Part shown: positions 39,857-50,834 of the stretch, in pieces
Layout of the letters: each line of letters begins with the position of its first letter
Numbering within the stretch: the first letter of the stretch is position 1
Source: Kluyvera genomosp. 3
Lineage (GTDB): Bacteria > Pseudomonadota > Gammaproteobacteria > Enterobacterales > Enterobacteriaceae
DNA: 64,000 nucleotides
Direction of reading: 5' to 3'
NCBI GenBank assembly: GCA_002211745.1
Contig: CP022114.1
Location: 3,008,645 to 3,072,644 of the forward strand
Notes under the pieces: generated by a model
Database searches by the model: none
The model's input: the letters and a program-made list of their open reading frames with translations, nothing else
Told to the model about the DNA's origin: nothing
Made by a program: the position numbers and the translations under genes

Positions 39857-40644
39857 TTAGTAGTAGGCTTTCAGCGTACGCTGGCATAGCGCCGAACGTA
39901 CGCAATCCTCTTTGGTGAATCGAACGATCCCAATCATCTCATCTTCTTCAAAACGCTCCAGCGCATCGCTAAGACCAGACTGAACGCCGCGCGGCAGGTC
40001 ACACTGGGTGATATCCCCGTTGACGATAACCGTAACGTTCTCCCCGAGGCGGGTTAAAAACATCTTCATTTGTGCCGCCGTGACGTTCTGGGCCTCGTCC
40101 AGAATCACCACCGCATTTTCAAATGTTCGTCCGCGCATATAGGCGAACGGCGCGATCTCTACCTTACCAATTTCCGGGCGCAGGCAATATTGCATAAAGG
40201 AGGCACCCAGTCGTTTCACCAGCACGTCGTAGACGGGCGGAAATACGGGGCGAATTTCTCCGAGATGTCGCCGGGCAGGAACCCCAGGTCTTCATCGGCC
40301 TGAAGAACGGGGCGCGTCACGATAATCTTCTCGACGTCCTTGTGAATGAGCGCCTCCGCGGCTTTCGCCGCGCTGATCCAGGTCTTGCCGCAGCCCGCTT
40401 CGCCGGTGGCGAAGATCAGCTGCTTACTCTCGATAGCATTCAGGTAGTGGGCCTGAGCGTCATTGCGGGCCGCAATCGGCGAGTGGTCACGGGTATCCCG
40501 CGCCATGCCTATCGCTTCCACACCACTCATCTGCACAAGCGAGGTGACCGATTCTTCTTCACGTTGTTTATGACTGCGTGAATCCCGTCTCAGCACACGT
40601 TTTGCTTCGCGACGAGCTTTGATCACTGCTTTTTGTCTTCCCAT
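39857..40644 (-). CDS. phoH: PhoH, phosphate-starvation-inducible ATPase
   Basis: Cytoplasmic P-loop ATPase of the PhoH family, induced by phosphate limitation in E. coli; a role in RNA metabolism is suspected. It begins MGRQKAVIKARREAKRVLRR. Walker A is TGEAGCGKTWIS and Walker B AVVILDEAQN. One G is lost near 40237 (YFRPVYDVL). The repaired length is ~262 residues. The E. coli annotation has a longer N-terminal form; here a stop codon and a frame change separate the upstream open frame. It is no longer beside pga genes. Confidence 0.93.
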
Positions 40645-40667
40645 GGATAGCACCTTGAGTTGTTAGT

Positions 40668-40922
40668 TTACATCACACGCGCTAACAGCAGCGCGATTAT
40701 GCGCACGAACGTCTGAGGTTTGGCTTCCTTGTAAGCCATAGCAACTGCCTGTCGAAATGACGCCAACGCACGGCTACGCGCACCGCGCATCAGGTCGGGA
40801 ACTGCGAGTTGAATTTGATACAGGAGAAAATTTGAGGTGACGAAATCGCTGCCGGAGATGGGGCCTCCGCGCTGGATGGTGCGGGCTGTTGGTCTGTTGA
40901 GTCCAGTCAAGGACGCTACCAT
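40668..40922 (-). other. Open frame just upstream of phoH, possible N-terminal extension
   Basis: 84 codons from ATG at 40922, beginning MVASLTGLNRPTARTIQRGG and containing LASFRQAVAMAYKEAKPQTF, end in TAA 23 bases before the phoH ATG, in a different frame. The length to the phoH start (~91 codons) is what the 354-residue E. coli PhoH annotation has in excess of 263. It could be a relic of that extension, broken by an indel, or a leader frame with no product. I cannot decide. Confidence 0.3.
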
Positions 40923-41155
40923 TCGCGATCTCCATAGTGAAACGGAAACTACCGCTTTATTTATTATTACATCTAAACCAACCAAAGATGCAACATAATA
41001 TTTACATAAACTCAACGATAGATGACAGAGATAGCATCTGACACTTATATGACAGTTTTATATCAATCAGGGAGAAAATGGAAAAAAAGGACTGATTTGT
41101 GGCGATATTTTGGTACTGGGGAGAAAGAAAAGGGGCAAACGCACTGACCGCACTG

Positions 41156-41279
41156 TCCCCTCTCCCCTGTGGGGAGAGGGCTAGGGTGAGGGGCTGGCAG
41201 GAAATAAAAGAAATAAAACTAGTCTAATTACAGTGTATTAACCCTCACCCCAACCCTCTCCTTAAAAAGGGAGAGGGGC
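41156..41279. repeat. Pair of inverted GC-rich palindromes
   Basis: CCCCTCTCCCC-TGT-GGGGAGAGGG followed by CTAGGGTGAGGGG at the left, and CCTCACCCCAACCCTCTCC with GGGAGAGGGG at the right, 48 bases apart. Each is a hairpin and the two are inverted copies of one another. From memory, this type of palindrome is common between genes in enterobacteria. No gene lies between them. Confidence 0.7.
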
Positions 41280-41337
41280 ACATTGTGCTAATACTGTATC
41301 TGGGGATACCTCAGACATCAAAGCCTACAAAGCAATA

Positions 41338-42611
41338 TCACGCACCGAGCAACGTACTCCCCAGATAGCTCTGCTCCGACGCCACGCCCGGCAGCACAAA
41401 GAAATACCCGCCGCCAATCGGCTTCACGTACTCCTCCAGCGCTTCACCGTTCAAACGCTTCTGCACCGTCAGAAAGCCTTTCTCCAGATCGTGCTGATAG
41501 CAGACAAACAGCAGCCCCATATCCAGCTGACCCGAGTTCGTGACCCCAGTGAATAGCTGTAGCCGCGGCGCATCATCAGGCTCGACTGCGTCTCTTTCGT
41601 GCGCGGGTTAGCGAGACGAATATGGCTGTCCAGCGCAATCACCTCACCGTTCGGATCGCGGCTGTAGTCCGGCACATCGTGTTCGTTGCGCATCCCCAGC
41701 GGCGCGCCGCTGTGCTTGTCGCGGCCAAAGATCGTCTGCTGCTCTTTGAGCGGCGTGCGATCCCAGAACTCAACGTGGAACTGGATGATACGCACCGCCT
41801 GATACGAACCGCCCTTTGCCCACGCGGGCTCATCCTGATCGCCGGTCACCCACACCACCTCATCCATCAGCGGCTTATCGTGGCTGTCCGGGTTAGCGGT
41901 ACCGTCCTTAAAGCCCAGCAGGTTCACCGGCGTCTCTTTACCCTTGCTGCGCGCGGCGTGGTCAGAGATAAACCCTTCCCGCTTCCAGCGCACGCTCAGC
42001 AGATCCGGCGTGTGCTTGATAATATCGCGCAACGCATGGATCACCGTGTCCTGCGTGTTGGCACAAATCTGCAGCAACAGATCGCCATGGCACAGCGCCG
42101 CGTCCAGCGAATCGTTGGGGAAGCGGACCATTTTTTGCAGCTTCTTCGGCGCTTTATCGGCCAGGCCAAAACGGCTGTCGAACAGCGAGTGTCCGACCGA
42201 TACCGTCATGGTCAGGTTATCCGGGGCGATAAATGCTCCAAGAATGCCAGAATCCATCGGCGGCAGTCGCGGGTTCGGCGTATCCGGCGCGGGGCCGCCC
42301 TTCGTGAGAAAGGCAATACGGTCGGTCAACAGACGGAACAGGCGCTCAAGATCGGCCTTATCCGCCGCCAACACATCAAACGCCACCAGCATCATCGACG
42401 CCTGCTGCGGCGTCAGCACGCCCGCCTGATGCTCGCCGTAAAACGGCTGCGTCTCCATGCGGCTATTAGCCACCGGTGCGTCGCTGGCTTTCGCCGCATG
42501 GGCGACCGGGCAGCCGCCAGAAATCGCCAGCGCGCCACCCAGCGCGCCGATCCCTTTTAATAAACGACGACGTGAAGGTTCATTCAGTTCGTCTGCGGAG
42601 TGCTTTGCCAT
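41338..42611 (-). CDS. efeB: EfeB, Tat-exported DyP-type peroxidase/deferrochelatase
   Basis: Periplasmic heme peroxidase of the EfeUOB ferrous iron system. The Tat signal is visible: [19 protein letters not shown] near residue 13. The dye-decolorising peroxidase motif with distal Asp lies in [15 protein letters not shown], and [16 protein letters not shown] closes the protein. One base is lost near 41548. The repaired length is ~424 residues (423 in E. coli). The start at 42611 follows the efeO stop by a few bases. Substrate of this Tat cargo pathway, relevant to the TatE-like gene at 3462. Confidence 0.95.
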
Positions 42612-42616
42612 CGTAC

Positions 42617-43743
42617 TTAGTCCAGTCCAGAATCCCACGCAGCTGCGCCAGATCTTCCGCCAGCGTGGTGATCGGCCCTTTCAGCGCATTACGGTCCGCA
42701 TCGGTCAGCTTATCGTAGGTCTCAAAACCATCTTTGGTGCGATATTTGCCGAGGATACCGTCCACTTTCTTGAAGTTAGCGTCAACTTTTGCCAGCAGCG
42801 CACTGTTTTCTTTTTGCAGTTGCGGACGCAGCAGGTCGACAATCTTCTGCGCGCCATCGATATTGGCCTGGAAGTCCCACAGATCGGTGTGGCTGTAGCG
42901 ATCTTCTTCACCGCTGATTTTGCTCGCCGCCACTTCCTCAATCAGACCAGCCGCGCCGCCCACCACTTTTGACGGCGGGAAGGCCAGCTCGTCGATGCGT
43001 TTTTGCAGCTCCAGCACATCGCTGTTCAGTTGGTCGGCGTAGTGCTCCATCCCTTTGGTGCTGTTATCGCCAAACAGCGCTTTTTCCAGGCGGTGGAAAC
43101 CGGTGAATTTCGGATCCGCCGCTTTCTGCTCGTAATCGTCTTCACGGGCATCAATGCTGCCGTCAAGGTCGGAGAACAGTTCAGCGATCGGCTCAATACG
43201 CTCGTAGTGCTGACGCGTCGGCGCATACAGGGATTTCGCTTTTTCGATATCGCCCGCTTTCACCGCATCGGTAAAGGCTTTGGTGCCCTGCACCAGCGCG
43301 GCGGTTTCCGCCGTCACATAGGTTTTATAGGCGGTGATGGCGTCGTTGAGGCTCAACAGCGCGTTGGTCTTCGCCGCGTCTTTGGTGGCTTCGCCTTTAA
43401 CGATCAGCTTGCCTTTCGGGTTGGTCAGCAGGCCGCAGGTCATGTCATATTCGCCCGGCTGCAGGTTGGCGGTCATCTTCTGGGTGAAGCCCGGCGCGAT
43501 ATTTTCGCGCTCTTCCACCACCATCACCCCTTTGAGGATCTCCCACTCCAGCGCCTTCTGGCTGTGGTTCTGAATGATAAACTGGGTTTTACCGGCGTTC
43601 ACGGTGATGGACATCGGTTCGCACTGCTTGTCATTGACGGTGACTTTAACCTGCGGAATATCCGCAGCCTGCGCCATAAAAGCGGATGAGAAAAGCGCAG
43701 CAATACCCAACTGCAACGCGCTGAGGCGGAAGTTCTTGGTCAT
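42617..43743 (-). CDS. efeO: EfeO, periplasmic cupredoxin/M75 iron-uptake protein
   Basis: Periplasmic component of the EfeUOB system. The signal peptide ends [12 protein letters not shown]. The N-terminal cupredoxin domain ([28 protein letters not shown]) is followed by an imelysin/M75 domain with the HxxE motif in [13 protein letters not shown]. One G is missing just before the end (ILGLD then TAA expected at 42617); as given, the frame would run on into efeB. With the base restored the length is 375 residues, exactly E. coli. Confidence 0.95.
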
Positions 43744-43792
43744 GGTCCATCCCTTTCAAAAGTATGTTGTCACTAAGCAACCGTTATCAGCC

Positions 43793-44625
43793 TTATGGGC
43801 GATACGTGATGTTGAAGTCGTTACGCGCGGCGGCCAGAAGAACAGCGCCAGCGCCGGAATCAGATACAGGAAATAGACCGCCACCTCGCTAACGCTTGGC
43901 GCTTCCTGATAACCAAAGATGCCTTCCAGCAGGGTGCCAAAAAGCGAATGCGTGGTCAGGGTGCCGCTAAGATCGAAGGCGACGTCCTGGAAGGCGTTCC
44001 ACAGGCCAGCCTCGTGGAAAGCGCGAATGGCTCCCGCAGCCAGCCCGGCGGCCACCAGCAGAATAAAGAGGCTGGTCCAGCGGAAGAAGACGCCAAGGTT
44101 AAGGCGAATGCCGCCCCAGTAGAGCAGAAAGCCCAGCACTATCGCTGTCGCCAGCCCCAGCATCGCGCCTAACGGCGGCCAGATGCCGAGATCCTGCTGG
44201 AAAGCCGCCAGCAGGAAGAAGACCGATTCCAGCCCTTCGCGCGCCACGGCGAAAAAGACCATCATAATCAGCGCCCAACCGTGGTTGTTGCCCTTCTGCA
44301 ACGCGTTATCCACCGCTTGCTCGAGCTGCTGTTTGACGTTGCGCGACACTTTGCGCATCCAGAACACCATCCACGTCAGAATGACGACCGCCACCACGGC
44401 CACCAGCCCTTCAAACAGCTCCTGCTCTTTTTGCGGGAACTCGCCGGTGGTTTCGTTAATAAAGATGCCTAAACCTAAGCACAACGCGGCGGCCAGAATC
44501 ACGCCAATCCACATTACCCCAATCCAGCGACCGCGCTGGGTACGTTTCAGATAGCTGGCAATCAGGCTGACAATCAGCGCCGCTTCCAGCCCTTCGCGCA
44601 ACATGATGAGAAAAGGAACAAACAT
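43793..44625 (-). CDS. efeU: EfeU, ferrous iron permease (OFeT family)
   Basis: Inner-membrane permease of the Ftr1-like family. Both REXXE motifs are present: MLREGLEAAL near residue 9 and VAREGLESVF near 130. About seven helices. As written the frame continues to 43756 and gives 289 residues; restoring one base near 43830 would end the protein at the TAA at 43793 with ~277 residues, close to the 276 of E. coli, and I prefer that. E. coli K-12 itself has a frameshifted efeU, so an indel in this gene should be checked with care. First gene of efeUOB, under a Fur box. Confidence 0.9.
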
Positions 44626-44681
44626 GCAAATACCCTTAAATGTGAAACGCCGTCAACTTTTGCAAAGACAGGTAAATGTGA

Positions 44682-44700
44682 GTGATAGTGATTATCATTA
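44682..44700 (-). promoter_or_regulatory. Fur box of efeUOB
   Basis: GTGATAGTGATTATCATTA matches the GATAATGATAATCATTATC-type Fur consensus at most positions and lies 57 bases before the efeU start. It implies iron repression of the operon. Confidence 0.85.
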
Positions 44701-44810
44701 AGCAAAAAGGAAACACAAGCGAAATATGATGGAAATGATGACGAGATGTAAAAGAATAGCGGGGATATAGTTGCGTTAATTATCACTAGCCCGCTATAGC
44801 AATACGCGTA

Positions 44811-44836
44811 AAAAAACCCGCGGAGCCGCGGGTTTA
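44811..44836. terminator. Terminator between efeU and putP
   Basis: AAACCCGCGG and CCGCGGGTTT form a tight hairpin with A residues on the left and T on the right, well placed to end putP transcription on the minus strand. Confidence 0.85.
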
Positions 44837-44837
44837 T

Positions 44838-44917
44838 GTAGGCCTGATAAGCGTAGCGCCATCAGGCAGTTCGGGGCAGATTGCCGGATGGCGGCGTGAA
44901 CGCCTTATCCGGCCTAC
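44838..44917. repeat. REP pair (BIME)
   Basis: GTAGGCCTGATAAGCGTAGCGCCATCAGGC and TTGCCGGATGGCGGC..CGCCTTATCCGGCCTAC are two REP palindromes in opposite orientation, five bases after the putP stop. This is the usual 3' position for such elements. Confidence 0.9.
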
Positions 44918-44921
44918 AACC

Positions 44922-46427
44922 TTACTCTTCCTGTAAACGCGACGGCGGCGCAGAGTGGTAATGCGCGTCCGCTTTGGCGAAGCGCTCCTGCATACTGGCC
45001 GACGGCGCTTTACCCAGCAGGCTGAACAGCACGATGCCAACGCTGCCGAAGATAAAGCCCGGATAATTTCGTACAGGCCCAGCCAACCGAACTGTTTCCA
45101 GACGATCACGGTGACGGCGCCGATGATCATCCCGCCAACGCGCCGTTGCGCGTCATGCGTGACCACATGACCGAGAACAGCACCACTGGCCCGAACGCCG
45201 CGCCAAAACCAGCCCATGCGTAGCTCACCAGGCCCAGCACGCGGTTTTCCGGGTTAGCCGCCAGCGCAATCGCCACCAGCGCGACAACCAGCACCATCAA
45301 ACGCCCTACCCACACCAGCTCTTTCTGGCTGGCGTTTTTACGCAGGAATGCCTTGTACAGATCTTCGGTAATGGCGCTTGAACAGACCAGCAGCTGGCAG
45401 CTCAGCGTTGACATCACCGCCGCCAGAATGGCTGACAGCAGGATACCGGCAATCCACGGGTTAAACAGAATCTGCGCCAGCTCAATGAACACGCGCTCGG
45501 CGTTCTGACTGACCGGGCCCGCAACAGACGGGTTGTTCTGGAAGTAAGCAATGCCGAAGAAACCGACCGCCACCGCGCCAGCGAGGCACAGGATCATCCA
45601 GGTCATACTGATACGACGGGCATGCACGATGCTGTGGTGGGAATCCGCAGCCATAAAGCGCGCCAGAATATGCGGCTGACCAAAGTAACCCAGCCCCAGC
45701 CCATCAGCGAAACAATCGCCACGAAATTCAGCCCTTTGAGCATATCAACATTCTCAATGCTCTTTTGCTTAATCACTTCCAGCGAATCACCCAGCCCGCC
45801 CACGGCAAAGATCACGATAACCGGCGTCAGGATCAGGGCAAAAATCATCAGGCTCGCCTGTACGGTATCGGTCCAGCTCACCGCGAGGAAACCGCCGATA
45901 AAGGTGTAGAGAATCGTCGCCGCCGCGCCGGCCCACAGTGCGGTTTCATAGCTCATCCCGAAGGTGCTCTCAAACAGGCGAGCGCCGGCCACAATCCCGG
46001 AGGCACAGTAAATGGTGAAGAACAGCAGAATCACCAGCGCGGAGATAATCCGCAGCACGCGGCTGTTATCTTCGAAGCGACCGGTGAAATAGTCCGGCAG
46101 GGTTAAGGCGTTGTTGTTGGCTTCGGTGTGCACGCGCAGACGCCCGGCCACCAGTTTCCAGTTGATCCACGCGCCTAACGTCAGGCCGATGGCGATCCAG
46201 CTCTCTGAAATCCCGGCGATAAAAATCGCCCCCGGCAGACCCATCAGCAGCCAGCCGCTCATATCAGAGGCGCCCGCCGAAAGCGCGGTCACGAACGGGC
46301 CGAGACTGCGGCCGCCGAGAATATAGTCGTCAAAGTTTTTGGTGTTGCGCCATGCAAAAAAGCCAATGAGGATCATGCCAAAAATATAGACAAGAAAGGT
46401 CACCAGCATCGGTGTGCTTATAGTCAT
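44922..46427 (-). CDS. putP: PutP, sodium/proline symporter
   Basis: Inner-membrane sodium:solute symporter (SSF family, 13 helices) importing proline. It begins MTISTPMLVTFLVYIFGMIL; SAGASDMSGWLLMGLPGAIF and the later YCASGIVAGARLFESTFGM carry the sodium and proline site region. Three one-base losses break the frame, near 45690, 45140 and 45062. Repair gives 502 residues, exactly E. coli PutP. It is divergent from putA across a 410-base control region with PutA sites and is followed by REP elements. Confidence 0.95.
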
Positions 46428-46601
46428 TCAACTCTCCAGAATTATGCGTCGGCAACATTCCCATTTGCCGTTTTTATCATTGCCGGAACGGGGCAATAAT
46501 TTGAAGCGACCGTATCCTGACGGAAGCCGAATTTTTTCACAAACGATTTAACACCGCATTTACATTGAATGCACCAGGGCAGCGATAGCATTTTTCTATA
46601 G

Positions 46602-46778
46602 GTTGCACTCCCTCACGCTTTTTCGGGTTGCACCGAAAATATCTGTTAAGTAGCGCATAAAATCACGTCTTACCGCGTATTGTTCACCGCCTTTATCATA
46701 AGTTTTGCCATTAACAATTAATTCATTTTTAAGCCTGCAACGGGCGTCACATTTAACACGGTTGCACAAAGTTGCAAC
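46602..46778. promoter_or_regulatory. PutA operator array in the putP-putA control region
   Basis: GTTGCA, the recognition sequence of the PutA ribbon-helix-helix domain, occurs at 46602, 46627, 46761 and 46771, and inverted (TGCAAC) at 46736; the 46771 copy is a palindrome GTTGCAAC. E. coli has five such sites in the same region. They let PutA repress both genes when proline is absent. Confidence 0.85.
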
Positions 46779-46837
46779 ATGGTGGATATTCCTGTTACGC
46801 AAAATAATATGACAACCGAGCAACAGGAGTAGATGGC

Positions 46838-49800
46838 ATGGGCACCACCACCATGGGGTTAAGCTGGATGACGCAACGCGTGAGCGAATTAAGAGTGCGG
46901 CGACCCGAATCGACCGTACCCCTCACTGGCTGATCAAGCAGGCAATTTTCAATTATCTGGAAAAGCTGGAAAACGATGAGGTCCTGCCGGAGCTACCTGC
47001 TCTGCTGTCCGGCGCTGCCAATGAAAGTGATGAAGCTGGCCATCCGGCAGAAGAAAACCACCAGCCGTTCCTCGAATTTGCCGAGCAAATCCTGCCCCAG
47101 TCGGTGACCCGCGCCGCGATCACCGCCGCCTGGCGTCGCAGCGAAACCGACGCCGTGCCGATGCTGCTGGAACAGGCCCGTCTGCCGCAACCGATCGCCG
47201 AGCAGGCGCATCAGCTGGCGTGGAAGCTGGCGGAAAAACTGCGCAACCAGAAGACCGCCAGCGGTCGTGCGGGCATGGTGCAAAGCCTGCTGCAAGAGTT
47301 CTCCCTCTCCTCTCAGGAAGGCGTGGCGCTGATGTGTCTGGCGGAAGCGCTGCTGCGTATTCCGGACAAAGCCACCCGCGATGCGCTGATTCGCGACAAA
47401 ATCAGCAACGGCAACTGGCAGTCACACATTGGCCGCAGCCCGTCGCTGTTCGTCAACGCCGCGACCTGGGGTCTGCTGTTTACCGGCAAGCTGGTCTCCA
47501 CCCATAACGAAACCAGTCTGTCGCGCTCGCTGAACCGCATTATCGGCAAGAGCGGTGAACCGCTGGTGCGCAAAGGCGTGGATATGGCGATGCGCCTGAT
47601 GGGCGAGCAGTTTGTCACCGGTGAAACCATCGCCGAAGCGCTGGCTAACGCCCGCAAGCTGGAAGACAAAGGCTTCCGCTACTCCTACGATATGCTCGGC
47701 GAAGCGGCGCTGACCGCCGCCGATGCACAGGCCTATATGGTCTCTTATCAGCAGGCGATTCATGCCATTGGCAAAGCCTCTAACGGTCGCGGCATCTATG
47801 AAGGCCCGGGATTTCCATCAAGCTCTCCGCCCTGCATCCTCGCTACAGCCGCGCGCAGTATGACCGCGTGATGGATGAACTCTACCCGCGCCTGAAGTCG
47901 CTGACGCTGCTGGCGCGTCAGTACGATATCGGCATTAACATCGACGCCGAAGAGGCCGATCGTCTGGAGATCTCCCTCGATCTGCTGGAAAAACTGTGCT
48001 TCGAACCGGAGCTGGCGGGCTGGAACGGCATTGGCTTCGTTATCCAGGCTTACCAGAAGCGCTGCCCGTTCGTTATTGATTATCTGATAGACCTCGCCAC
48101 CCGCAGCCGTCGCCGCCTGATGATCCGTCTGGTGAAAGGCGCCTACTGGGATAGCGAAATCAAACGCGCGCAGATGGACGGCCTTGAAGGCTACCCGGTT
48201 TACACCCGCAAGGTTTACACCGACGTCTCCTATCTGGCCTGCGCCAAAAAGCTGCTCGGCGTACCGAACCTGATCTACCCGCAGTTTGCCACCCATAACG
48301 CCCACACTCTGGCAGCGATTTATCAGCTTGCCGGCAATAACTATTATCCTGGTCAGTACGAGTTCCAGTGCCTGCACGGTATGGGCGAACCGCTGTACGA
48401 ACAGGTGGTGGGTAAAGTAGCTGATGGCAAGCTGAACCGTCCGTGCCGTATTTACGCGCCGGTAGGCACGCACGAAACGCTGCTGGCCTATCTGGTCCGC
48501 CGTCTGCTGGAAAACGGCGCCAATACCTCCTTCGTTAACCGCATCGCCGACCACAATCTGCCGCTGGACGAACTGGTCGCCGACCCGGTGCTAGCCGTGG
48601 AGAAAATGGCGCTGCAGGAAGGTACACCCGGTCTGCCGCATCCGAAAATCCCGCTACCGCGCGATCTCTACGGTAAAGGCCGCATTAACTCGGCCGGTCT
48701 GGATATCGCCAACGAACATCGCCTGGCGTCGCTCTCCTCCTCGCTGCTCAACAGTGCGCTGCACAAGTGGACGGCCAAACCGATGCTGGAGCACCCGGTT
48801 GCCGATGGCGATATGACGCCGGTAATTAACCCAGCGGAACCGAAAGACATTGTCGGTTACGTACGTGAAGCCAGCGAGCAGGAAGTGGAACAGGCGCTGG
48901 AAAGCGCGGTCAACAACGCGCCAATCTGGTTCGCGACGCCGCCGCAGGAGCGCGCCGCCATTCTGGAACGCGCCGCCGTGCTGATGGAAGATCAGATGCA
49001 GCCGTTGATGGGTATCCTGGTGCGTGAAGCCGGAAAAACCTTCAGCAACGCTATCGCTGAAGTGCGCGAGGCCGTGGACTTCCTGCACTACTATGCCGGT
49101 CAGGTGCGTGACGATTTTGATAATGAAACCCACCGTCCGTTAGGCCCGGTGGTCTGCATCAGCCCGTGGAACTTCCCGCTGGCTATCTTTATGGGTCAGG
49201 TTGCCGCCGCGCTGGCCGCGGGCAACAGCGTGCTGGCGAAACCCGCCGAGCAAACGCCGCTGATTGCCGCGCAGGGTATCGCGCTGCTGCTGGAAGCGGG
49301 CGTACCGGCTGGCGTCGTCCAACTGCTCCCGGGCCGTGGTGAGACGGTCGGCGCGCAGCTGACCGCCGATGCCGCGTACGCGGCGTGATGTTCACCGGCT
49401 CCACCGACGTGGCCAGCCTGCTGCAACGCAATATCGCCGCCCGCCTCGACACACAGGGCCGCCCGACGCCGCTTATCGCCGAAACGGGCGGGATGAACGC
49501 GATGATCGTCGACTCCTCCGCCCTCACCGAACAGGTGGTGGTTGACGTGGTCGCCTCGGCGTTCGACAGCGCCGGGCAGCGCTGCTCGGCGCTGCGTATT
49601 CTGTGCTTACAGGACGATGTCGCGGACCACACCCTGACCATGCTGCGCGGCGCGATGGCCGAGTGCCGGATGGGCAACCCAGGCCGTCTGACCACCGACA
49701 TTGGGCCGGTTATCGACGCTGAAGCAAAAGCGGGCATCGAGCAGCACATTCAGGCCATGCGCGCTAAGGGACGTACGGTATTCCAGGCCGCCCGTGAGAA

Positions 49801-50797
49801 CGCCGAAGACAGCCGCGAATGGCAGAGCGGAACCTTTATTCCACCGACGCTTATCGAGCTGGAAAGCTTCGACGAACTGAAAAAAGAGGTCTTCGGCCCG
49901 GTGCTGCACGTCGTGCGCTACAGCCGTAACCAGCTCGATACGCTGATCGAACAGATTAACGCTTCCGGCTATGGCCTGACGCTGGGCGTGCATACCCGTA
50001 TTGATGAAACCATCGCTCAGGTGACCGGCAGCGCCAAAGTCGGCAACCTGTACGTCAACCGGAATATGGTGGGCGCAGTGGTCGGCGTGCAGCCGTTCGG
50101 CGGCGAAGGGCTCTCCGGTACCGGCCCGAAAGCGGGCGGCCCGATGTATCTGTACCGCCTGCTGGCAAGTCGTCCGGAAACGGCGCTCGCCACCACGCTG
50201 GCGCGTCAGGACGCCGGTCAGGTTGTCGATAGTCAGTTAAAAACGCTGCTGGAAAAACCGTTGCTCGCATTGCAGGAATGGATGGCGGATCGCCCGGAAC
50301 TGCTGGCGCTGAGCAAGCAATACGGCGAGCTGGCGCAGGCCGGAACCCAGCGCGTGCTGCCGGGGCCGACCGGCGAGCGTAACACCTGGACGCTGGTGCC
50401 GCGCGAGCGCGTGCTGTGCGTCGCGGATAACGAATCGGATCTGCTGACCCAACTGGCGGCGGTGATGGCGGTGGGTAGCGAAGTACTGTGGCCGGACGCG
50501 CCGTTGCAGCGCGAGCTGGCGAAAACGCTGCCGAAAGCGGTCACTGAACGTCTGCACTTTGCCAAACCGGAAACGCTGATGAACAGCTTCTTCGACGCGG
50601 CAATCTACCACGGCGACTCCGACCAGCTGCGCGAACTGTGCGAGCAGATTGCGGCGCGCGATGGCGCGATTGTTTCGGTACAGGGCTTCGCGCGCGGGGA
50701 AACCAACCTGCTGCTGGAGCGTCTGTATCATGAACGCTCGCTCAGCGTGAACACCGCGGCAGCAGGCGGTAACGCCAGCCTGATGACGATTGGTTAA
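46838..50797 (+). CDS. putA: PutA, trifunctional proline catabolic enzyme and repressor
   Basis: Flavoprotein that oxidises proline to glutamate at the membrane and, when proline is low, binds DNA as repressor of putA and putP. Domains in order: ribbon-helix-helix (~1-50, MGTTTMGVKLDDATRERIKS), proline dehydrogenase (~260-610, with RLMIRLVKGAYWDSE), and P5C dehydrogenase (~650-1130, with catalytic Cys in SAGQRCSALR and Glu in AETGGMN), then the C-terminal domain ending GNASLMTIG. Three one-base losses (near 46858, 47812, 49382) split the frame. Repair gives 1320 residues, exactly E. coli. A terminator follows. Confidence 0.97.
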
Positions 50798-50804
50798 CCC
50801 CTCA

Positions 50805-50829
50805 AACCCGGCGAAAGCCGGGTTTTTTA
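50805..50829 (+). terminator. Terminator of putA
   Basis: AACCCGGC-GAAA-GCCGGGTT with a following T6, eight bases after the putA stop. Confidence 0.92.
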
Positions 50830-50834
50830 TGCCC

